From Bacillota bacterium (GTDB lineage: Bacteria; Bacillota_A; Clostridia; Clostridiales; Clostridiaceae), in contig JAKBFR010000028.1 of assembly GCA_021837545.1 (NCBI GenBank), positions 1-24,138 on the forward strand: a DNA stretch of 24,138 nt, in the 5' to 3' direction. Under the pieces are notes generated by a model. That model was given only the letters and a program-made list of their open reading frames with translations, had not been told where the DNA came from and did not search any database. The position numbers were made by a program, and so were the translations under genes. This document shows, piece after piece, positions 15,801 to 23,916 of the stretch (positions are counted from its first letter, which is position 1; each line of letters starts with the position of its first letter).

Positions 15801-16340
15801 TTAAAAGTCCCTTAATATATATGACTTCAATGGAATATTTTTCCTTGCAGTAGGAAGTTTCCATATTTCAATACTTTTAACTTTTAATTTGGCAAAGTTA
15901 TCTTTATTATATATTTCAGGAAAATTTAATTTCACATCTTGTTTCTTATAATCTTTAGGAATATATCCTAGGTTAGCAAGGGAAACAAAGTTGTCATCAA
16001 AAGATTTAACAACAAATCCATTAAGTTCTAATGTATCAAAAAGACAACGAGAAAGTCTTTTTATATAACCTTTGTTTTCTATTTTTAAATTTATACTTTT
16101 AGTAGGATCAAATAGATACACTAAATCACTAGCATCAATTCTAAAGCTTTTATATGGAGCTATAATTTTATCAACAACAGGATATAATTTATCTAAATTT
16201 GGATTTTCTATAGCTGTCAATATAATAAAAGGTACTGGTGAATTTCTATTTGCTCTAAATTTTTTAGACATATTTCTTTGTATTGGTGATATTACTTGAT
16301 AGGTTTCCTCATCAAATAATGCAACTATATAGTACTTCAT
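15801..16340 (-). CDS. hypothetical protein, possibly degenerate 2H phosphoesterase (LigT-like) fold
   Basis: 179 residues from ATG 16340, which has GAGG 6 nt upstream; the longer frame from a TTG at 16376 has no ribosome site. The start KYYIVALFDEETYQVISPIQ and two segments that sit where 2H phosphoesterases carry their HxT/S motifs, PVPFIILTAIENPN (36-49) and NFVSLANLGYIP (117-128), suggest a LigT/YjcG-like fold. Both histidines would be absent (I or V in their place), so catalysis is unlikely if this is correct. There is no membrane segment or signal. An extended -10, TGTTATAAT, lies about 50 nt upstream of the start. The fold assignment is tentative; it may instead be an unrelated clostridial family. 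Confidence 0.55.
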   Translation of the reverse strand: MKYYIVALFDEETYQVISPIQRNMSKKFRANRNSPVPFIILTAIENPNLDKLYPVVDKIIAPYKSFRIDASDLVYLFDPTKSINLKIENKGYIKRLSRCLFDTLELNGFVVKSFDDNFVSLANLGYIPKDYKKQDVKLNFPEIYNKDNFAKLKVKSIEIWKLPTARKNIPLKSYILRDF

Positions 16341-16387
16341 GATAAACCTCACAATCTCAATTAGTGTATTACTCAAAGTTTTAATAA

Positions 16388-16396
16388 ATTATAACA
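16388..16396 (-). promoter_or_regulatory. extended -10 promoter of the 15801-16340 gene
   Basis: Minus-strand TGTTATAAT with a weak -35. The start would be near 16381, giving a leader of about 40 nt. The rest of 16397-16625 is AT-rich with no gene visible. Confidence 0.55.
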
Positions 16397-16625
16397 CAAT
16401 AAGTAAAATAAAAGAATAGAATAGAAGAATAATTAAATAATGAATACAAATAATAATTATGTAATATAAGATAAATTTTAACATATATTTTAATTCGTAT
16501 TTTAGATAATAAGATATTTTAGGGTAATAATTACAATTAACCCAATTAAAAAGTTATATAAATATCAAAGATAATGAAAAAAGTAGTAATAGACTGAAAA
16601 AATGTATTTAAATAAATTTTGTTTA

Positions 16626-16634
16626 TGATATAAT
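16626..16634 (+). promoter_or_regulatory. extended -10 promoter of murA
   Basis: TGATATAAT is a perfect extended -10 about 90 nt before murA. The -35 is poor. Confidence 0.55.
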
Positions 16635-16726
16635 AATTAAAGTAGAATTTAATAATAAAATAGGTTAATAATGCAAATTACTATAAATTAATAGAATATA
16701 TATTTTAGATAGATAGGGTGAATTCA

Positions 16727-17992
16727 ATGGAAAGATTAGTTATAAACGGAGGAAACTTGTTAAAAGGCAGCGTTGATATCAACGGGGCTAAGAATGCAGC
16801 AGTAGCAATATTACCAGCAGCAATAATGGCAAGTGATGGAAAATGCATAATTGATAACATACCAGATATTGAAGATGTACACTGCTTAGAAAGAATACTT
16901 AAAAGCTTAGGTTGTAAAATCGTTAAAATAGATAATAATACTTTAGAGATAGATAGTACGGGTGTTAATAATTTTGATGCATGTACAGATGATTGTAGAA
17001 GAATGAGGGCTTCATATTATTTTATAGGAGCTTTATTATCACGATTTAAAAAAGCAAGAGTAGTTCTTCCGGGCGGATGTCCAATAGGTGTAAGACCTAT
17101 AGATCAGCATATAAAAGGTTTTGAAGCTTTAGGAGCAAAAGTGTTTATAGAACATGGAGCAGTTAATGTTAAGGCAGATAAATTAATAGGAGCAAATATA
17201 TTTTTTGATGTAGTTTCAGTTGGTGCAACAATAAATGTAATGATAGCAGCAACATTAGCAGAAGGGGTTACGTCATTAGAAAATGTAGCTAAAGAACCTC
17301 ATGTTGTTGACGTAGCAAATTTTCTAAATACAATGGGTGCTGATATAAAAGGTGCAGGTACTGATATAATAAGGATTAAGGGTGTAGAAAGCTTAAAAGG
17401 TTGTTCATATAGTGTAATCCCAGATCAAATTGAAGCTGGTACATTTATGATAGCAGCAGCAGCTACAGGTGGAGATGTTTATATAAAAAATGTAATACCA
17501 AAACATTTAGAATCAATTACTGCTAAGCTTACAGAAATGGGAGCTGTAATTGAAGAAGGTGATGACTGTATTAGAGTAACTGTAAACAAACCGCTAAAAG
17601 GAGTTAATATTAAAACAACTCCATATCCAGGATTTCCTACAGATATTCAACAGCCAATGTCAACATTATTAAGTATTGTTCCAGGAAGAAGCTTAATTAC
17701 TGAATCTATCTGGGAAAATAGACATAAGCACATAGATGAATTAAAGAAAATGGGAGCTAATATAAAAGTTGAAGGTAGAGTTGCAATCATAGATGGTCCA
17801 CAAAAGCTAACAGGTGCTGTAGTAAAGGCAACGGATTTAAGAGCTGGTGCCGCTATGGTTATAGCCGGACTAGTTGCAGAAGGCACAACAGAAATAACTA
17901 GTATAGAGCATATAGATAGAGGATATCCTCACATAGAAAATAAGTTTAAAGCTTTAGGCGCAGATATTAAAAGAATAAACGTTGAAGAGTAA
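16727..17992 (+). CDS. murA: UDP-N-acetylglucosamine 1-carboxyvinyltransferase
   Basis: Transfers enolpyruvate from PEP to UDP-GlcNAc, the committed step of peptidoglycan synthesis, in the cytosol. 421 residues from ATG 16727; AGGGTG at 16715-16720 is 6 nt upstream, whereas the GTG at 16718 lies inside that ribosome site. The two-domain EPSP-synthase-like fold shows [14 protein letters not shown] with K22-N23 at the N-terminus, and [15 protein letters not shown] with the catalytic cysteine at C118 (equivalent to C115 of E. coli and the fosfomycin target). [27 protein letters not shown] and [13 protein letters not shown] follow in order. Clostridia often have two MurA paralogues; which one this is cannot be told here. 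yycJ follows after about 29 nt, an operon. Confidence 0.96.
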   Translation: MERLVINGGNLLKGSVDINGAKNAAVAILPAAIMASDGKCIIDNIPDIEDVHCLERILKSLGCKIVKIDNNTLEIDSTGVNNFDACTDDCRRMRASYYFIGALLSRFKKARVVLPGGCPIGVRPIDQHIKGFEALGAKVFIEHGAVNVKADKLIGANIFFDVVSVGATINVMIAATLAEGVTSLENVAKEPHVVDVANFLNTMGADIKGAGTDIIRIKGVESLKGCSYSVIPDQIEAGTFMIAAAATGGDVYIKNVIPKHLESITAKLTEMGAVIEEGDDCIRVTVNKPLKGVNIKTTPYPGFPTDIQQPMSTLLSIVPGRSLITESIWENRHKHIDELKKMGANIKVEGRVAIIDGPQKLTGAVVKATDLRAGAAMVIAGLVAEGTTEITSIEHIDRGYPHIENKFKALGADIKRINVEE

Positions 17993-18021
17993 TAGAAATC
18001 TCATAGGGGGGAGTGATTACA

Positions 18022-18813
18022 GTGGTATTCTGTTCTTTATATAGTGGCAGTAGTGGTAATAGCATGTTTATTGCCTCAGATAAAGCTAAGATATTGATTG
18101 ATGCAGGACTCCCAGGTAAAAAAATTGATATGGCATTGAAAGAAATTAATCAAGAGCCAAAAGATTTGAATGGAATTTTTATAACTCATGAGCATAGTGA
18201 TCATATTAAAGGGATAGGGGTATTATCTAGAAAATATGATATTCCTATATATGCCAATGCCGATACTTGGTCCGCTATGGAAGCCTCAATTGGGAAGATA
18301 AAAGAGCATAATGTAAAAGTAATTGATAAAAGGTCAATTACTGAAATACAGGATATGAATATTAAAGCGTTCAATATTCCACATGATGCTGTTGCTCCAA
18401 TGGGATATACAGTAAGTAATGGACAAAAAAGCATAAGTGTAGCAACAGATTTTGGGACTTTTACTAGGGAGATTTATGATAACATAAAAGATTCAGAAGT
18501 CATACTTCTTGAAAGTAACCATGATGTTAACATGCTTAAATTTGGCCCATATCCATATTCATTAAAAAGAAGAATACTTAGTGAGATAGGACATTTGTCC
18601 AACGATGATTGTGGAAGTGCTATTGTTGAATTATCTAAATGTTCAACAAATAAAAAAATTATTTTAGGACATTTAAGTAATACAAATAATCAACCTGATT
18701 TAGCATATCAAACTGTTTTGAATGTATTAAATGAAAATGGAATTAAGCAAAATCAGGACATAATATTAACTATGGCAAATAGGCATAATCCTAGTAGCTA
18801 TATAGAAATTTAA
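18022..18813 (+). CDS. yycJ: YycJ/WalJ-type metallo-beta-lactamase-fold hydrolase
   Basis: A 263-residue cytosolic hydrolase. The open frame has GTG at 18013, but AGGGGGGAG (18005-18013) overlaps it; GTG 18022 lies 8 nt after that site and gives the family-like start VVFCSLYSGSSGNS, so I choose it. ILIDAGLPGKKI follows. The metal motif THEHSDHI gives H56, H58, D60 and H61. HDAVAPMGY, ATDFGTF, LLESNHD and GHLSNTNN supply the later ligands. In B. subtilis yycJ (walJ) belongs to the walRK locus and affects coordination of cell division with replication; a nuclease activity has been proposed for the family. Here it follows murA directly and no walRK genes are present, so a cell-wall or DNA role is inference. 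Confidence 0.9.
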   Translation: MVFCSLYSGSSGNSMFIASDKAKILIDAGLPGKKIDMALKEINQEPKDLNGIFITHEHSDHIKGIGVLSRKYDIPIYANADTWSAMEASIGKIKEHNVKVIDKRSITEIQDMNIKAFNIPHDAVAPMGYTVSNGQKSISVATDFGTFTREIYDNIKDSEVILLESNHDVNMLKFGPYPYSLKRRILSEIGHLSNDDCGSAIVELSKCSTNKKIILGHLSNTNNQPDLAYQTVLNVLNENGIKQNQDIILTMANRHNPSSYIEI

Positions 18814-18849
18814 TTTATTTAAGATTATAATATACAAATATTATATATA

Positions 18850-18883
18850 AGGCATATTCAAAAAATAACAAATTAGTATGCCT
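18850..18883 (+). repeat. hairpin in the leader of the SEC-C gene
   Basis: AGGCATA (18850-18856) pairs with TATGCCT (18877-18883). There is no U-tract, so it is probably a leader hairpin rather than a terminator for yycJ. Confidence 0.45.
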
Positions 18884-18912
18884 AAATGAAGATTTAAGGG
18901 AGGACTTAAAAA

Positions 18913-19416
18913 ATGAGTTTATATACAGAATGGACTGAAATGGTTGTTGACTATGTTAAAACTAAAGGCGAAGAGGCTTTTTGGGCAGAATATAGTAAGT
19001 TAGAAAAAGGAATATACAAGGATTTATTATCTAATCATAAAGAAGTTAAAAAGACTACTATTAATGAGTTAGCTAAAGAACATAATTCTACAGTAGAATT
19101 TGCTATGGGGTTTATGGATGGAATTAATGATAGTTTAAAGAATCAATATGATCTTGAAACTATTGATGTTGATACTGAATTAGTCTTTGATTTAAATTTA
19201 GAAACTTTATACTTTAATATGTTAGATGCCAAAGCTGAATATTTATATACATTACCACAATGGGAAGGTATATTCTCAGAAGAAAAGAGAAATGAAATAC
19301 AAAAACAATTTAGAGAATCTAAAATTGTAAGAAATTTTGATAAAATAGGAAGAAATGATGTTTGTCCATGTGGAAGTGGCAAGAAATATAAAAAGTGCTG
19401 CGGAAAAGACAAATAA
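18913..19416 (+). CDS. SEC-C metal-binding domain protein
   Basis: 167 residues. The C-terminal [17 protein letters not shown] is the SEC-C zinc-binding motif (CxC...CC) known from the SecA tail, where it contacts SecB and ribosomes. The first 145 residues are mostly helical ([50 protein letters not shown]) and I do not assign them a function; similar architectures are common in Firmicutes as uncharacterised cytosolic proteins. There is no signal or membrane segment. GGGAGGAC precedes the ATG at good distance. It is separated from yycJ by about 100 nt with a leader hairpin and is followed by a clear terminator, so it may be expressed alone or by read-through from murA-yycJ. Confidence 0.88.
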   Translation: MSLYTEWTEMVVDYVKTKGEEAFWAEYSKLEKGIYKDLLSNHKEVKKTTINELAKEHNSTVEFAMGFMDGINDSLKNQYDLETIDVDTELVFDLNLETLYFNMLDAKAEYLYTLPQWEGIFSEEKRNEIQKQFRESKIVRNFDKIGRNDVCPCGSGKKYKKCCGKDK

Positions 19417-19479
19417 AATAATTCTTGAATTAAATAATAATAAAAATCAGATTATGAAATATATACTGATTAAGTTGAG

Positions 19480-19506
19480 AAAGCTCTATTTTTTAGATAG
19501 GGCTTT
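19480..19506 (+). terminator. terminator after the SEC-C gene
   Basis: AAAGCTCTAT (19480-19489) pairs with ATAGGGCTTT (19497-19506) with one G-U, then a T-rich tail TTTCTTTTT. Confidence 0.9.
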
Positions 19507-19537
19507 TTCTTTTTATTAATTTCATGAAAAATAACAA

Positions 19538-19566
19538 TTCACAAATATGAATATGATTGGTATAAT
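19538..19566 (+). promoter_or_regulatory. sigma-A promoter of a short transcript
   Basis: TTCACA (19538-19543), an exact 17-nt spacer and TATAAT (19561-19566). Only about 35 nt lie between the predicted start and a terminator-like hairpin. Confidence 0.65.
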
Positions 19567-19572
19567 TATACT

Positions 19573-19657
19573 ATAAAAAATAAAAAGAATAAATGGAGCT
19601 ATGGTAGCACTAATAATAGATTTTTCAAAAAATCTATATTGGTGCTTTTATTTTTTT
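19573..19657 (+). ncRNA. candidate small RNA or terminated leader upstream of the chemoreceptor gene
   Basis: Starts after the promoter at 19538-19566 and ends in a hairpin: AGCACTAAT (19606-19614) pairs with ATTGGTGCT (19638-19646), and ATAGATTT (19616-19623) with AAATCTAT (19630-19637), followed by a T-rich tail to 19657. It could be an independent RNA of about 80 nt or an attenuated leader for the chemoreceptor gene 107 bp downstream. A 20-codon frame (19601-19663, ATG two bases after GGAG) crosses the hairpin and is probably fortuitous. Confidence 0.5.
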
Positions 19658-19763
19658 ATCTGATATCTAAATACCACTAAGACACCAACCTATCTAGATT
19701 TTAGTTGAGCTTTATAAAAGTAGAATTAAATGTAAATAACAATATTTTTTGGGGGGATTAAAT

Positions 19764-21938
19764 ATGAATTTGAAACTTAAATATGTACTTAATAGGAATT
19801 TGAGAGAACATTCAGAAAAGGTTTTTGAAGGAATATCTAACGGAAGGAAAAAATCATTAGATAATTGGTTCAATGATAAATGGGCTCAATTAGACAATAT
19901 TAAGAATTCACTTGTGGCATTAGAAGATAATGACAATATAGTATGTAGCTATCTAGAGGAGATTGTAAAAAAGTATGAAGATTTTTGCGAAATATTTGTT
20001 TTAGATGAAAAGGGGATAGTATCAGTTTCTTCATGTAAGGGTCATATAGGATTAAATATGAGTGACTTACCTAATTTAAAAGCTGGATTAGAAGGTAGAG
20101 CATTAATGCATGGGCCATACATAGATAAGAGAACTCTAGATACCGATATAAAAAATAAGAAATTTGCTGATGATGTTACATTGATGTTTTCTAGTAAATG
20201 TAAAAATCATAATGAGCAAATTAGAATATTATGTTGTAGAACATTAAATGATGACATGAGTAATGTAATTCAAGATGAAGATACACATATATATAAGGAT
20301 TCAGGAGATAACTATTTATTTATGGTAAAGTCAAATAGAGGAATTAAGCCTGGGACAGCAATATCTAGAAGTAGATTTGAAGATAATACTTTTACTTTGG
20401 GAGATAATCTTAAGGATGGAATCAAAACTAGAAGTTGGGGTTTAGTACAAATTAAAGAGCATACTGAATTCGAAATAATATTTAATGATCCAGCAACTAA
20501 TCAATTACATCAAGGTGTAGATAATACTATTAAAAATAAAAAAAATTTAGACTGTTGGCCTGGATACCCTGACTATAGACATATCATGGTTGGAGGTAAA
20601 GGTGTATTAATAACGCCTCCTAATTGTGATGAAGTTTGGGGTATGATGTGTGAAGGAGATATAGATGAAATATATAATTTTCAAAGTATTAACTTAAAAA
20701 TGCCGATAGCGATATCAATCATGTCAGGAATATTAATATCAATAAATTTGATAACAACAAAAATTGCGCCAAATATGAGTATATTCACATCTCTAGGTAT
20801 GTGGCTTATATTATCAATATTTACTTTGGTGATTTCTAAAAAGATGGTTTCATCACCACTAAGCAAGACGATAAATATATTACAAGAGATTGCAGAAGGT
20901 GAAGGGAATTTAACAAAAAGAGTAAAAAAAATGTCATCAGATGAAATAGGAGAATTATCAAGATGGTTTAATAAATTTATAAACAATCAAATGAGTATGT
21001 TATATAGAGTTAAAAAATCAGCTAGAACTACAAAGAAATCAGTAAATATAGTTTCAAGCATAACAAGTGAAGTTAAAAAAGGAATGGGGATAATAGAGAA
21101 TACAGTCGTAAGTTTATTGGAGAATTCTAAGGAGCAAAATTTAGTATTTCAAGATACAAAAAGTAAATTTTCAGAGATCACAGCATCTATTCAAGAAATG
21201 GACAGCCTGATTCTAGAAGTTTCAGGAATAATTGAAGGAACTAATGAAAGTTCATCAATAGCACAAAATGCATCAAAAGAAGTTCTAAACAATATGCAGG
21301 ATTTAGAAAGTACAATTAATAGAACCGTAGAATCTATTAGTACATTACAAGGATATTCAAATGAAATAAGTGAAGTTATTAATGTAATAAGTAATATAAG
21401 TAAACAAACTCAGCTTTTAGCCCTTAATGCATCAATTGAGGCTGCAAGAGCTGGAGAGAGTGGAAGAGGATTCACAGTTGTAGCTGAAGAAATATCTAAA
21501 TTAGCATTACAAACAGAAACAGCAACTAAATCAATAAGTAGTGTTATTAAGCAAGTTCAAGAGCAAACGCAAGCTACCTTTGAATATGCAGGGGAGATAA
21601 ATAATAAAGTAAGCACATCAACAGGAAGTGTAAAAAATTCAATGCAATCATTTGAACAAATCAATGATGATGTAAATATAATTGCTGAAGCTATGCAGTC
21701 TATTACAAAAATAACTTCAACTCAAAGTGAAAATGTTGGAGATGTAATGAACAATGTAAGTACTATGGCGGATAAAATAGAACAATCTACTGAAAATAAT
21801 TCAAACAAGAGTGAAGAATCATTAACAATGGTTAAAAAGATATTAGGAGAAATAAGACAATTAAAACAAGCTACTGAAGTTCTAGAATACTCATCAGATA
21901 ATCTAAATGAAATGGTTGGTTCATTTAAATTAAATTAA
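19764..21938 (+). CDS. methyl-accepting chemotaxis protein with N-terminal Cys-rich sensor and membrane hairpin
   Basis: 724 residues from ATG 19764, 7 nt after GGGGGG. There is no signal anchor at the N-terminus. A soluble sensor region of about 310 residues comes first ([28 protein letters not shown] resembles Cache/PDC-type cores). Two adjacent membrane helices follow, about 314-335 and 338-358, separated by only a few residues. Then comes a HAMP-like region (about 358-412, [24 protein letters not shown]) and the coiled-coil signalling domain with the tip [23 protein letters not shown]. This order predicts that both sensor and signalling parts are cytoplasmic, as in Aer. All nine cysteines lie before the membrane helices (61, 75, 91, 146, 157, 158, 264, 288, 296), which suggests metal, haem or redox sensing; that is inference. 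Confidence 0.93.
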   Translation: MNLKLKYVLNRNLREHSEKVFEGISNGRKKSLDNWFNDKWAQLDNIKNSLVALEDNDNIVCSYLEEIVKKYEDFCEIFVLDEKGIVSVSSCKGHIGLNMSDLPNLKAGLEGRALMHGPYIDKRTLDTDIKNKKFADDVTLMFSSKCKNHNEQIRILCCRTLNDDMSNVIQDEDTHIYKDSGDNYLFMVKSNRGIKPGTAISRSRFEDNTFTLGDNLKDGIKTRSWGLVQIKEHTEFEIIFNDPATNQLHQGVDNTIKNKKNLDCWPGYPDYRHIMVGGKGVLITPPNCDEVWGMMCEGDIDEIYNFQSINLKMPIAISIMSGILISINLITTKIAPNMSIFTSLGMWLILSIFTLVISKKMVSSPLSKTINILQEIAEGEGNLTKRVKKMSSDEIGELSRWFNKFINNQMSMLYRVKKSARTTKKSVNIVSSITSEVKKGMGIIENTVVSLLENSKEQNLVFQDTKSKFSEITASIQEMDSLILEVSGIIEGTNESSSIAQNASKEVLNNMQDLESTINRTVESISTLQGYSNEISEVINVISNISKQTQLLALNASIEAARAGESGRGFTVVAEEISKLALQTETATKSISSVIKQVQEQTQATFEYAGEINNKVSTSTGSVKNSMQSFEQINDDVNIIAEAMQSITKITSTQSENVGDVMNNVSTMADKIEQSTENNSNKSEESLTMVKKILGEIRQLKQATEVLEYSSDNLNEMVGSFKLN

Positions 21939-22056
21939 AAAAGTATAATCCCGCTTATTTCTAGTTTGAATATACGCATTATTTTGGTAAATACAGGACA
22001 TAAGAGAAACCAGAATTTTAATATGCATTTTTATGATTTAATATAAAATCTACAAG

Positions 22057-22147
22057 TTATCCATAGAATGAGAAAGATATGTGGATAAATTTCTAGCTAG
22101 AAATAGTATCTGTGGATTATATTTCATATATAGCATTTGTGGATTAT
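22057..22147. promoter_or_regulatory. second DnaA-box-like cluster
   Basis: TTATCCATA at 22057-22065 (one mismatch), a perfect TGTGGATAA at 22080-22088, and two TGTGGATTA sites (one mismatch each) at 22111-22119 and 22139-22147. The last two are part of a 17-bp direct repeat (22111-22127 and 22139-22155). The palindrome ATTTCTAGCTAGAAAT (22089-22104) touches the perfect box. Confidence 0.55.
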
Positions 22148-22169
22148 ATTTCATGAATTATTCTGTTGT

Positions 22170-22198
22170 TTGTACAAATAATAAAAGTATATTATAAT
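22170..22198 (+). promoter_or_regulatory. candidate promoter of the exporter gene
   Basis: TATAAT (22193-22198) with TTGTAC 17 nt upstream (22170-22175). The leader would be about 115 nt and would include the palindrome at 22252-22267. An alternative is TTTACT-18-TATAAG at 22198-22227. Confidence 0.4.
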
Positions 22199-22251
22199 TT
22201 ACTTTGTCATAATGGCAACTATATAAGTTGTAATTAAGTTAAGGTATATTA

Positions 22252-22267
22252 TTTTACATATGTAAAA
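22252..22267. promoter_or_regulatory. 16-bp perfect palindrome before the exporter gene
   Basis: TTTTACATATGTAAAA, 52 bp before the start codon. It looks like an operator for a dimeric regulator (TetR or MarR type), but no such gene is adjacent. Confidence 0.45.
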
Positions 22268-22319
22268 ATAGAAAATAGTTTATAAGAACTATTTTAAGTG
22301 CACAGAAAGGATAAAACTT

Positions 22320-23759
22320 ATGGAGAATATAGACAAATCAATACATAAAAAAAGATGGGTAATATTACTTACAACTGTACTTCTAACATTTATGGCAACT
22401 CTTGATGGTAGTATAGTAAATGTGGCGTTACCTGTTATGGCAAAAAAACTTTCAGTAAGTATGGCATCTATAGAATGGGTAGTTACTAGTTATTTAATAG
22501 TTATTGTAGCAACTATTCTTATATTTGGAAGACTAGCAGATATTAAAGGTAAGACTACAATTTTCAAATTAGGGATTATAATATTTACACTTGGTTCTCT
22601 TATGTGTGGAATATCGAATTCATTAATAATGTTAGTTTTTTCAAGGGGATTACAAGCTATAGGTGCTGCGGGCACTATGTCTACAAGTCATGGAATCATA
22701 ACACATGTATTTCCAAGTAATGAAAGGGGAAGAGCATTAGGTCTAAATGGTACCTTTGTAGCATTAGGATCAATGATAGGGCCTCCCGTAGGTGGAGTTA
22801 TTGTATCAATTTTAAGTTGGCAATATATTTTCTTAATAAATGTACCTATAGGAATTATAGCTCTTATCCTTGCAATAAAAACACTTCCTAATAGTACTAA
22901 GAATTCAAATGAAAAACTTGATATAAAGGGAGCAATTTTATTTGGATTAACTATGGTACTACTTTTTGGATCATTAACATTTGGTAAAGAATTTGGATAT
23001 GATAATAAAGCTATTATAATGTGCTTAATTCTTTCAATTGTACTATTTGTAATATTTATAAAGGTTGAAAAGAGAATAGCGGCACCACTATTAAAGCTTG
23101 AAATATTCAATAATTCATTATTTTCACTTAGTATATTCTGTGCATTTATTTCATTTGTAGCAATAAGCTGCTCAAATATAATTCTCCCATTTTACTTACA
23201 ATATGTAATGAAGTTGACTCCATCATATACAGGAATGTTAATGATGGTATCACCAATAGTATTAGCAGTTGTTGCACCCATGAGCGGTCACATATCAGAT
23301 AGAGTAGGTTCAGAGATTCTAACGTTTGTAGGACTCATAGGAACTAGTTTAGGATTATTTTTAATGTCAACTTTAAACCAGTATTCCCACTTAGGCGTAT
23401 TAGTTGTATTTATAGGAATAATGTCCATGGGAAATGGAATGTTTCAATCTCCTAATAATTCATTAGTAATGTCTACAGTAGATAAAAGTAATTTGGGTAT
23501 TGCAGGCAGTATAAATGCCTTAGTAAGAAACTTAGGAATGGTTTTTGGAATATCGTTATCAACAACACTTTTATATAGCCTTATGAGTAATAAAATGGGA
23601 TATCATGTTACGGGATATATAGAAGGAAGAGATGATGTTTTTGTATATGGAATGCAGTATGTATATATAGCTGCAGCTATTATATGTGGTATAGGAGCAA
23701 TGCTTACAGCATATAGATTATATGAATCTAGAGCTAAGAAAAATGTAGAAGTGATATAA
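22320..23759 (+). CDS. MFS transporter, DHA2 (EmrB/QacA) drug:H+ antiporter family
   Basis: A 479-residue inner-membrane exporter with about 14 helices, which separates DHA2 from 12-helix DHA1 proteins. Motif D1 LDGSIVNVALP is at 28-38 with an acidic residue in helix 1. The motif A loop GRLADIKGKT is at 70-79. The antiporter motif C around ALGSMIGPPVGG is at 148-159, followed by WQYIFLINVPIG, typical of EmrB-like proteins. Substrates are unknown; toxic organic compounds or solvents are family expectation. AAAGGAT lies before the ATG. There is no EmrA-like membrane-fusion partner, as usual in Firmicutes. A palindrome upstream suggests regulation by a repressor; the ROK gene after it is separated by a terminator and is not an obvious regulator of it. 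Confidence 0.93.
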   Translation: MENIDKSIHKKRWVILLTTVLLTFMATLDGSIVNVALPVMAKKLSVSMASIEWVVTSYLIVIVATILIFGRLADIKGKTTIFKLGIIIFTLGSLMCGISNSLIMLVFSRGLQAIGAAGTMSTSHGIITHVFPSNERGRALGLNGTFVALGSMIGPPVGGVIVSILSWQYIFLINVPIGIIALILAIKTLPNSTKNSNEKLDIKGAILFGLTMVLLFGSLTFGKEFGYDNKAIIMCLILSIVLFVIFIKVEKRIAAPLLKLEIFNNSLFSLSIFCAFISFVAISCSNIILPFYLQYVMKLTPSYTGMLMMVSPIVLAVVAPMSGHISDRVGSEILTFVGLIGTSLGLFLMSTLNQYSHLGVLVVFIGIMSMGNGMFQSPNNSLVMSTVDKSNLGIAGSINALVRNLGMVFGISLSTTLLYSLMSNKMGYHVTGYIEGRDDVFVYGMQYVYIAAAIICGIGAMLTAYRLYESRAKKNVEVI

Positions 23760-23768
23760 AAAATATTA

Positions 23769-23817
23769 AAATATCTTTAGAAGTTATCATAAAATTAATT
23801 AACTTTTAGAGATATTT
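23769..23817 (+). terminator. terminator after the exporter gene
   Basis: AAATATCT (23769-23776) pairs with AGATATTT (23810-23817), with AGAAGTTA/TTAACTTTT extending the stem inward, then TTTT. Confidence 0.85.
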
Positions 23818-23857
23818 TTTTATTAAATATAAGTTGTTATTTAGAAATTAATGTAAT

Positions 23858-23899
23858 ATACTTATATAAGATACTTTTAAAAGTATCCGATATAAGTAT
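23858..23899. promoter_or_regulatory. 42-nt inverted repeat, likely operator of the ROK gene
   Basis: ATACTTATAT (23858-23867) matches ATATAAGTAT (23890-23899), and between them GATACTTTTAAAAGTATC (23870-23887) is itself an 18-bp perfect palindrome. It ends 17 bp before the ROK start codon. It has no U-tract, so it is more likely a protein-binding site than a terminator. Confidence 0.55.
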
Positions 23900-23916
23900 A
23901 AATTAAGGTGGTAAAT

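Larger units (their letters stand above)
21939..22319. other. intergenic region between chemoreceptor and exporter
   Basis: No gene is visible. It holds a DnaA-box-like cluster (22057-22147), a 16-bp palindrome within it (22089-22104), a candidate promoter -10 (TATAAT 22193-22198) and a second 16-bp palindrome (22252-22267). No clear terminator for the chemoreceptor gene. Confidence 0.6.

Noticed and set aside
19601..19663. 20-codon hydrophobic peptide frame (possible type I toxin)
   Set aside because: The frame runs through a terminator hairpin and its U-tract, GGAG is only two bases from the ATG, and no antisense RNA promoter is evident.
22688..23110. 140-codon antisense frame inside the exporter gene
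   Set aside because: Shadow of a clear 14-helix transporter; no ribosome site and no family resemblance. Similar antisense frames elsewhere were dropped for the same reason.
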